A DNA stretch of 20,488 nucleotides from Suillus spraguei (lineage: Eukaryota > Basidiomycota > Agaricomycetes > Boletales > Suillaceae): positions 1 to 20,488 of the forward strand of contig JABCPU010000950.1 in assembly GCA_016800925.1 (NCBI GenBank), read 5' to 3'. Shown piece by piece: positions 10,509 to 20,488 of this stretch (within the stretch, counting starts at the first letter, position 1; each line of letters starts with the position of its first letter). Under the pieces are notes generated by a model. The model did no database searches. It was not told where the DNA came from and was given only the letters and a program-made list of their open reading frames with translations. A program made the translations under genes and the position numbers.

Positions 10509-12673
10509 ATGTCGCCAGCCAAAGCTATTGGTATCGACTTGGGCACCACTTACTCGTAAGTTTGGTATAGGAGCATCTTGGATAGCTATACTCATGAACG
10601 TTATCTAGTTGTGTTGGTGTTTGGCAAAATGATCGCGTTGAGATTATCGCCAACGACCAGGGTAACCGGACTACTCCCTCATATGTCTCCTTTTCTGACA
10701 ATGAGCGGTTGATTGGTGATGCTGCCAAGAACCAGGTCGCTATGAACCCACACAACACGTAAGTTTCGACTTTTTGTGTTCTCCGTTTCTTACGCTAACG
10801 CGTGTTGGTAGTGTTTTCGATGCCAAGCGTCTCATCGGCCGCAAGTTTGATGATGCTGAGGTCCAGTCGGACATTAAGCACTTCCCTTCACGGTTTTCAA
10901 CAAGGCTGGTAAGCCATACATCCGAGTGGAGTACAAGGGGGAGCAGAAGGAGTTTTCTCCTGAGGAAATCTCGTCCATGGTTCTCCTTAAGATGAAGGAG
11001 ACTGCTGAGTCCTACTTGGGCTACACCGTCAACGACGCCGTCGTTACCGTCCCTGCCTATTTCAATGACTCTCAGAGACAGGCTACGAAAGACGCTGGCA
11101 CCATTTCTGGAATGAACGTTCTTCGCATCATCAACGAGCCCACTGCTGCTGCCATCGCCTACGGTCTCGACAAGAAAGTTATCGGTGAGCGCAACGTCCT
11201 CATTTTCGATCTTGGTGGAGGAACTTTCGATGTGTCCCTCTTGACCATCGAGGAGGGCATCTTCGAGGTGAAGGCCACTGCCGGTGACACTCACTTGGGT
11301 GGTGAGGACTTCGACAACCGTCTTGTCAACCACTTTGCTCAGGAATTCAAGCGTAAGCACAAAAAGGGTGAGTGATTTGATTATTTGCCAATTCTGTTAC
11401 TAATAAGGTAACAGATCTTTCCTCCAACCCGCGTGCGCTCCGTCGTCTACGGACTTCTTGCGAGCGTGCCAAGCGCACGCTATCATCAGCAACACAGACT
11501 TCCATCGAGATTGACTCCCTCTTCGAGGGCATCGACTTCTACACTTCCCTTACTCGTGCCCGTTTCGAGGAGCTGTGCGCGGACCTGTTCCGTAGTACGC
11601 TCGAGCCCGTCGAGAAGGTCCTCCGGGACTCCAAGATCGACAAGGCGAACGTTCATGAAATCGTCCTTGTCGGCGGTTCTACCCGTATTCCTCGTATCGT
11701 TAAGCTCGTGTCTGACTTCTTCAATGGCAAGGAGCCCAACAAGAGCATCAACCCTGATGAGGCCGTCGCTTACGGTGCTGCCGTTCAGGCTGCCATTCTC
11801 TCCGGTGACACCTCCGAGAAGACCCAGGACCTCCTACTTCTTGATGTCGCTCCTCTATCGCTCGGCATTGAGACTGCCGGTGGTGTAATGACTGCCCTCA
11901 TCAAGCGTAACACCACCGTCCCACCAAGAAGTCAGAGACCTTCTCGACATACTCAGACAACCAGCCTGGTGTCTTGATCCAAGTGTACGAGGGTGAACGT
12001 GCACGCACCAAGGACAATAATTTGCTCGGCAAGTTCGAGCTGTCTGGTATTCCTCCTGCACCTCGTGGTGTTCCTCAAATTGAGGTCACCTTCGATATTG
12101 ACGCCAACGGTATCCTGAACGTCTCCGCATCTGACAAAACGACCGGCAAGTCAAATCGCATCACGATCACTAACGACAAAGGCCGCTTGTCTGCCGAGGA
12201 GATTGAGCGCATGGTTAATGAGGCTGAGAAATACAAGGGTACGTTTTCTGCTCTTCTATCCCATTTACATACATCAATTAACGGTACTATTTACAGCTGA
12301 GGATGAGGCTGCCGCTGCTCGCATTCAGGCCAAGAATGGCCTTGAATCATACGCATATAACTTGCGCAATTCCATTTCGGATGACAAGCTTGCTGACAAG
12401 TTCGACCCCGCCGACAAGTCGAAGCTCGAGAGTGCTGTTAACGAGGCCATCTCGTGGCTGGATGCATCACAGGAAGCATCGAAGGAGGAGTACGAAGGGA
12501 AGCAGAAAGAGTTGGAAAGCATTGCCAACCCTATCATGCAAAGGCTCTACGGTGCTGCAGGTGGTGCTCCTGGTGGTTTCCCCGGCGGTGCTCCAGGTGG
12601 TTTCCCCGGTGGTGCACCAGGTGGTTTCCCAGACGCTGGCGGAGACGGTCCCTCTGTGGAGGAGGTCGACTAA
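10509..12673 (+). CDS. Cytosolic Hsp70 chaperone (Ssa type), frame broken by two indels
   Basis: ATP-driven chaperone for nascent, misfolded and translocating proteins. Exons 10509-10555, 10609-10758, 10812-11367, 11415-12238 and 12297-12673 would give about 651 residues, normal for the family. Visible: signature 1 [14 protein letters not shown], signature 2 [14 protein letters not shown], signature 3 [16 protein letters not shown], the interdomain linker region around [14 protein letters not shown], and a lid followed by GGAPGGFP repeats and terminal EEVD. EEVD is the docking motif for TPR co-chaperones and marks the cytosolic form. Two single-base losses shift the frame: one T at 10887-10888 (after IKHFP) and one C in 11920-11922 (after KRNTTVP). 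The expected protein resumes directly after both. I infer consensus errors; a true pseudogene is the alternative. HSE and TATA upstream suggest heat induction. Confidence 0.96.
12563..12631 (+). repeat. 24-bp coding repeat (GGAPGGFP), three units
   Basis: Units at 12563-12586, 12587-12610 and 12611-12631 encode GGAPGGFP near the Hsp70 C terminus, the Gly/Pro-rich linker commonly found before EEVD. Confidence 0.85.
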
Positions 12674-12965
12674 GGCAGCCAGATGTTCTCTTGTTTGACT
12701 AGTAGTTTTTGTTGCGCATTTTACGTCACTTTTCATAGCATTGCACGGTACGAGTGTGTCATGAACAAATAATGTCTCTACTACAACTTGTATGCTACAC
12801 TATCGCATTTCTTAGAATGAATTTCTCTTCCATCTTTGGATTTGTAGGGCAAACGTTCCTTCGATGAGTCAGATAAGTATAGATGAAGTGCGGCGTCCTA
12901 GTATGTCATCTTTACTCCTGCGTGCGTAAAGCGAACTCCTGCATCTGGAACATTGAGCGTTTGCT
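12674..12965 (+). other. Hsp70-TBC spacer
   Basis: 292 bases between the Hsp70 stop and the TBC-protein start. It presumably holds the Hsp70 3' UTR and the downstream promoter. No gene, TATA box or repeat was recognised. Confidence 0.4.
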
Positions 12966-15736
12966 ATGGCACAACCACGCTCGAGCACGAGACCCCCTCA
13001 ACATATGATAAGGTTCGTTATATCGAAACTTATTCGGAAAAATCAGCACAAAACTAGGCCTTAGGAATGTCTACGACCAGCTCTTTCATCACGGGTCGAG
13101 TCTCTCCAAGCTCAGAGATGCGATCGCAGCAGGCCGGCTTCTCCAGTCTTCAGATGGCGGCATCAGTGTACCAGGGAGAAGTCTAGCATGGAAGGCAAGA
13201 TGAATACAATGGATCAGACTGTGTGCTCATACCTACTCCCTCTAGCTGTTCCTCTTGAAGAACGTGCCACTGGAACCTCCACCTCACGAAATACCAGTAC
13301 CGCCACTGGAGGCTTTACGCGCCCACCGAAAGCGGTACTCCGAGCTGCTGCTGGAGAAGATGTGTGCCCCCGATGGATCTTATGATGAGACTTTTGTCGT
13401 GCCAGGACTTACCATTTCGAAGAAGAACGCCGAACAACCGACGGATTTGGAGACGAATAACCCTCTCAGTTTACATGACGAGGTGCACAACACTTTTACA
13501 TGTACTCGATCATCGTGTTAATGGTGTACTTTGAAGAACCCTTGGAGGGAATGGTTTGCCGCTGTAGATCTCAGGAAGACTATTCAGCAAGATGTTGAGC
13601 GGACGTGAGTTCCCTTTCTAAAGATTTACAGTTTGCAGTACATCTTCCTGCAGTTTCCCTGATATAGGCTACTTTCGCGACGATGATGTACAGCAGCAAC
13701 TTACCAATATCCTGTTTTTATATGCTGTCATGCATCCCGATATTGAATACCGGCAAGGCATGCATGAGCTACTTGCACCCGTATACTATGCAGTAGGTAT
13801 GTGATCCAGCTGTTGTTATATCTTCCACGTGTCCGCAGTCTATGTCTCGTCTGCTTGGTCCGCTCATATGACTGTTTTCAAAGCTGAAGAATAAATATCT
13901 TTGGCTATAGATTATGACTCCACTGCCGATGATGCTACATCATCGTTGGACGAATCTGTCTTTCGAGATATTTGCTCGCGGACGTGGATTGCAGCTGATT
14001 CATGGGCCCTTTTTTGCGCCATCATGAACGATATCTCCAAGTGGTACGAGTGGCGCGAACCATCGACGTCCTCTGCCCGTGGTCAAGTCAATTTTAAGCC
14101 ATATATGTCACCGATTACCCTGGCTTGTAACCACATTCAGAACAGTCTTTTAAAATCCGTTGATCCCATTCTTCACGGCGTGTTGCAGGGTTCGGGCATC
14201 GAGCCGCAGATCTATGGATTGTACGTGGTTTTATGTTTTCTGAGCCCTCTCAGGCTAATTTGATTGATCACATTGTCAGACGATGGCTTCGTCTGTTGTT
14301 CACGCGTGAATTTTCTATGGACGATGCGATGATCTTATGGGATGGACTGTTCGCGAGCCCAATCCCAATTTCTGAGCTCGTACAGTGGACATGCGTGGCT
14401 ATGCTTATACGGATACGAACCAAACGTGAGTTCTCGATACCCTCTCGAGTTGTATTCGGATATTAATGGTCTGTAGTGATCCCATCGGACTATAGCATGC
14501 AACTAACATACCTATTGCGATACCCTCCCTCTCAGGCCGAAGATGGGGCCCTGCATCACACCATCCTATTACTTCGTCAAGCGTCGTCGCTGGAAATGTC
14601 TCGTACACCCTCCGCGGGCGCGATTGTGATGACTGAAAACCGCAACCTTCTAAATATTCCCCTAGAAGTACCGGATCCACCCGTCCAAATGAGGCGGAGG
14701 GCACGGCCTCCGATCTCATCAGATTTCCATGGAACTTCCCCTGGGCAGGGAGAACATATGCGTCAATCGCCCTCATTCCAGATGGGGCTGCCAGAATTGA
14801 TTGCTCGGGGGCTCATGGATCGTGGTGAGAGCCTTGGGATCAACAAGACTGTGATGAATGCGGTATCCGAACTAAGGGTAAGCCTAGACAATATCGAGAG
14901 TGTCCTCCGCCTGATTTGCGATATCGTAGCGCAACCTCCCCGAATTGGCCGCGTCTCTGGTTCGCACGCCATCTGCGGTATCGGCGCCGTATGCGGCATA
15001 TCCCTTACTCGACGAACAGATGACAGATGACAAACACGTTTCAGAGAGCGAAAACCCTATGGAGATTGAACGTGCTGCTACAGAGCTGAGAGCACAGAAT
15101 AAACGCCTTGGTGAATCGATTACTTGGATACTGAGCGTCTTGCAGTCCAAGGAATCATCAGAAGCCAAGGATGAGGATGCTGCGAGGGTTTCAGTGCAGC
15201 AAAAGGAAGCTCTTGAGTCACTTGCTTATGTGAGGGATATCCTAGGCGGGGAGGTTAAGGAGATTGATGAGCATCGTCTGTGGGGGGCAGAAGAATACAA
15301 TAAGCGTTTGGAAGGTCAGAGTAAGCAAGAGTCTAGGGAGGCATCTGTCTCCCAACCAAGACAACGTTCGATGACAACCCCTACAAACGAGCATCTACCA
15401 TCACAATTACAGCGGGAAGTTCGAAAATTTTCTCTGAACCCATCCGGAGCTCCTGTTTTTCTTCGGCCAACGACATCTGTTCCACTACACTCTTCTTCGA
15501 TGGCCTCAAAGGCGATTCCTATGGCATCGTCGACTCATAATCGCTCTCAGTCGACTGGGGCATTCACCGTCAAGCCGATTACGATGCAGCGGACACCTCT
15601 TCGTTTATCATCTAACAATCCCTTCCAACGCACACCTGATGCGGGCGGGATCCCGCCTGCAGCCGTCAAGAGCGATCAAAGTCCGAAGGTCCGAAGCGAA
15701 GTGCAGCAGCACGATCCGCTGGGAGTTCTCAAGTAG
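12966..15736 (+). CDS. TBC-domain Rab GTPase-activating protein, TBC1D5-like
   Basis: Stimulates GTP hydrolysis by a Rab; TBC1D5 relatives act in retromer/endosome and autophagy traffic. Nine exons join without frameshift to 762 residues: 12966-13012, 13065-13194, 13246-13482, 13537-13604, 13654-13796, 13911-14220, 14280-14425, 14477-14877 and 14930-15736. The arginine finger lies in IQQDVERTFPDIGYF (IxxDxxR, Arg codon 13600-13602). The glutamine finger is in YRQGMHELLAP (Gln 13754-13756), a wording typical of TBC1D5-type proteins. IYGLRWLRLLFTREF and ILWDGLFA complete the domain. The region after about residue 340 includes NAVSELRRNLPELAASLVRTP, a short helical/coiled segment and a Ser/Pro-rich tail ending DPLGVLK. 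Intron 2 (13195-13245) has a GC donor. Both catalytic fingers are present, so it should be active. Confidence 0.93.
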
Positions 15737-15853
15737 ATTGTTCGCCTGCGACGGTTATGGGAGATGGTGATCGTGCTAATACATATCTGTACAATGTGGG
15801 GCATGGATTAATGCATTTAGATTATGGTATGTACTAGTGTTGTATGAAATTTG

Positions 15854-15884
15854 ATTGGACGACCAATGGTGGGAAGGTCATTGG
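15854..15884 (+). promoter_or_regulatory. Cluster of three CCAAT boxes upstream of SDHA
   Basis: ATTGG at 15854-15858, CCAAT at 15863-15867 and ATTGG at 15880-15884 lie within 31 bp, about 120-150 bp before the SDHA start. CCAAT is the site of the Hap2/3/5 (NF-Y) complex, which controls respiratory genes in fungi. Function here is inferred. Confidence 0.5.
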
Positions 15885-16000
15885 CCGACTCGGCGCGTGA
15901 TTTCCCATTGCGAGGCCTCCGGTGTCAACAACTTTCTCGTAGCTCATCGGAGTCCCTCGTTTATTTTTCTTCCTTGCCGTCGACGACGAAGACAGCATCC

Positions 16001-18561
<2,561 letters not shown>

Positions 18562-18725
18562 GTGGGGTTGTCTGGCACTAGATAGTTACTAATATTTTTA
18601 ACGGATTAAAATTGCCGTCCGCCGTATGCAAGAAAAATAATTTTATGTATTTTGACAAAAATGGCAAAAAATATCTTAGATATAATGTGTTCCATGAAGT
18701 TCCCATGGTTTGTTGTTTGACCACC

Positions 18726-20488
18726 ATGTCGAGCAGAGCAGGTGGCCTGTACGGCGGCATTCAATTCTCTACTGGCGCAACTTTTAGCCTTTCTTCATCA
18801 TCTACATCTGCTTCGCCTGCAACACCAACACCTCCAATCAAAGCAGAGAAAGTCGAAATTCCCGCAGCTTTAGAAGCTATTTCAGCACCAGCATCAACTA
18901 ATACAAGCAATGATGGAACTAAGGCAGAGGATGGAAGTGTTGGAGGAACAGAATCTGGGTCTGTAGGAAAGCTTTCAGCCGGTATCTCCCCCTCCTCTGC
19001 ACATCGAGTCTAGAAGCAAATTATTGACCGTTGCAATCATCATGCTACTCCTCCGAACTCGCACAGGGTGGTCCGCTGCGCTTGCGTTCGCCCCCGTCCG
19101 TCGTGCACCAGCAAAACCCAAGCCTGCTTTAACTCGCCTTCCCATGGGTGCCAAGGCCCTACCCACTCCTGCAACAGGTACAATTCCCGCTGCCATGCCA
19201 GCTTCGGGCCTTTCCGCAACAGCCGTCGTCTTCGCTCCGCCAGAACTGGTAACTACGGATCAACAAGAAGAAGTCAAGGATAACACCGTCCAGAAAGACT
19301 CTACATGGCGCAAAAAGGAAGGCTGGGGCAAGAAAGTCAAACCTCCATCTATGATACTTGACGAAGATATCAATGGCTTCAAGGCTCAGCACAAACGCAG
19401 GGCTGGTGGAGGGGGCGGTGGAAGGAAAGGGAGGAAGGTATGTATTTCCTTAGCCAATGTGGTGTCTTCATTAATCCTTGATATGTAGAATAAGAATGCC
19501 CCGGTTGGGCGACATGGGATCCGTTGGAGCCTTACGACACTCTCAAGCCAAATGACTACAATGAATATAAAATATGGAAGCAACGTGACCGCGTCGAGCG
19601 GGCATCCGAACGTGCGGCTGAAAGGAAGCGTGCCCGTGAGGCTCTCGACAGAGGAAGTGAGCACACAGCCAGTGACAGTGAAGGCGAACGCCCCAAAAAG
19701 AGTGGTGTGCAACCTAACTCTGGATATGTGGCGAGGTCTAACTTCTGGTTTCAGGGAGATTTGACAACGGGTCTTTCGACAAGTGGTCTCGTGCGGATGA
19801 CGAACGTCCCCGTGGGCTTGGTGCCTCCGATACTCCCGCAGTTCATGTGGATCGCAATATGTCAGGGGAAGAAGCCTTTCAGCGGCGACTTGCAATGTCT
19901 ATTGGAGCTGCTGCCCGAGTACCGTCACCGACTCCTGTGCCTGTCGATCATAACTTATCGGATGAGGAGGCCTATCAGCCCCATCCTACAGCTTCGCCTT
20001 TTGAGCCACCAAGTCGATCACCTGCTCCCGTAACGCAGCCGGCGCAACTGGAGATGCCCATGCCTCCAACACGTTCTCCCCTCCGTTGGCATACAACCCC
20101 TTTGCACCGCCCGCGAATATTCCGCCGCCGCCACCTCCCCCAACGTCTCAAATACCAGTTGCGCTTGAAGACAAGGTCAAGGCCGCTGCAAGTATCGCAG
20201 CACGCCTAAGTGCGCTTGCCGCGACCGCAGGTGGGTCAGGACCAGGATCGAGTCTACCTGGCCCACCACCGCAAGAAGATGCTCAAACACGGTATGCTCA
20301 AGCACATTTACCACCAAATATGTCTGACAATCATATTAGCTCTGATCCACAGGGCTTTGCAGCTCGTTTGATGGCTAAGTGGGGACACAAGGAAGGTCAA
20401 GGTCTGGGTGCCGATGGGAGCGGTATTGTGAACGCTCTTACAGTCGAGCAAGTCGCTGCCCAAGGCAAAGGCAAGAAAGGTCAGAACA
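18726..20488 (+). CDS. SPF45/RBM17-like splicing factor with G-patch (3' partial), two indels
   Basis: Member of the splicing factor 45 family, which works in 3' splice-site selection in the nucleus. Exons: 18726-18981, 19067-19437, 19489-19704, 19755-20291 and 20340-20488 (window end). The N terminus ([15 protein letters not shown]) is followed by a Ser/Thr/Pro-rich stretch, [13 protein letters not shown], then [19 protein letters not shown], which is characteristic of SPF45 proteins. Next comes a charged Arg/Glu helix, a proline-rich part, and a G-patch ([19 protein letters not shown]). The C-terminal RRM/UHM expected for the family would lie outside the window. One T is missing at 19505-19506 (before WATWDPLEP) and one base near 20039-20042, after which [15 protein letters not shown] resumes. 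The ATG at 18726 is chosen because the frame upstream looks like AT-rich UTR. Confidence 0.88.

Noticed and set aside
10740..11360. 206-codon open frame on the minus strand opposite Hsp70
   Set aside because: Antisense frames are a known by-product of Hsp70 codon bias; the plus strand encodes the conserved ATPase domain here.
14878..15030. Frameshift in the TBC gene near 14,930
   Set aside because: A standard 52-nt intron (14878-14929, GTAAGC...GTAG) restores the frame exactly, giving NAVSELRRNLPELAASL.
18612..18725. N-terminal extension of the SPF45-like protein
   Set aside because: The upstream in-frame stretch is AT-rich and reads like UTR; the ATG at 18726 starts the recognisable protein.

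Overview
The window is nuclear DNA of a filamentous fungus, most likely a basidiomycete of the Agaricomycete type. This rests on the dense packing of genes, the many short introns (about 40-110 nt; roughly 55 placed here), some very short exons, and the gene families seen. I cannot name the species. Eight genes or transposon genes plus one element were reconstructed by following splice sites and conserved protein frames.

Layout, left to right. The window opens inside mitochondrial citrate synthase (+, 6-1717, 5' end missing). Positions 1838-5752 hold a PIF/Harbinger DNA transposon. It has TIRs, a TAA target duplication, a Myb/SANT-like companion gene (+) and a DDE transposase gene (-) with its acidic residues in place. 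The two genes converge on a 73-bp tandem repeat. The element sits in the 3'-3' spacer between citrate synthase and a proline/glycine/glutamine-rich gene of unknown function (-, 7342-5965). That gene shares a 109-bp divergent promoter with a PP2A B56-type regulatory subunit (+, 7452-9972). Next come a cytosolic Hsp70 ending in EEVD (+, 10509-12673) behind a TATA box and a near-canonical heat-shock element, a TBC1D5-like Rab GTPase-activating protein (+, 12966-15736), the succinate dehydrogenase flavoprotein subunit (+, 16001-18561) behind a triple CCAAT cluster, and an SPF45/RBM17-like splicing factor with a G-patch (+, from 18726, cut by the window end).

Functionally this is mostly housekeeping: two TCA-cycle enzymes (citrate synthase and SDHA, about 14 kb apart), a chaperone, a phosphatase regulator, a Rab-GAP and a splicing factor. 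They form no operon-like system. The accessory part is the Harbinger element.

Two patterns cut across genes. First, up to 15 single-base indels at short homopolymers (13 losses, 2 gains) break the frames of B56, Hsp70, SDHA, SPF45 and possibly the Myb-like gene, while the surrounding protein stays perfectly conserved. This points to consensus or assembly error, not gene decay. Second, three well supported and one weaker GC-AG intron were needed to restore conserved frames. I found no RNA genes, CRISPR arrays or secondary-metabolite genes. No clearly undescribed system is evident; the most novel items are the Harbinger element with its 73-bp array and the unknown proline-rich gene.
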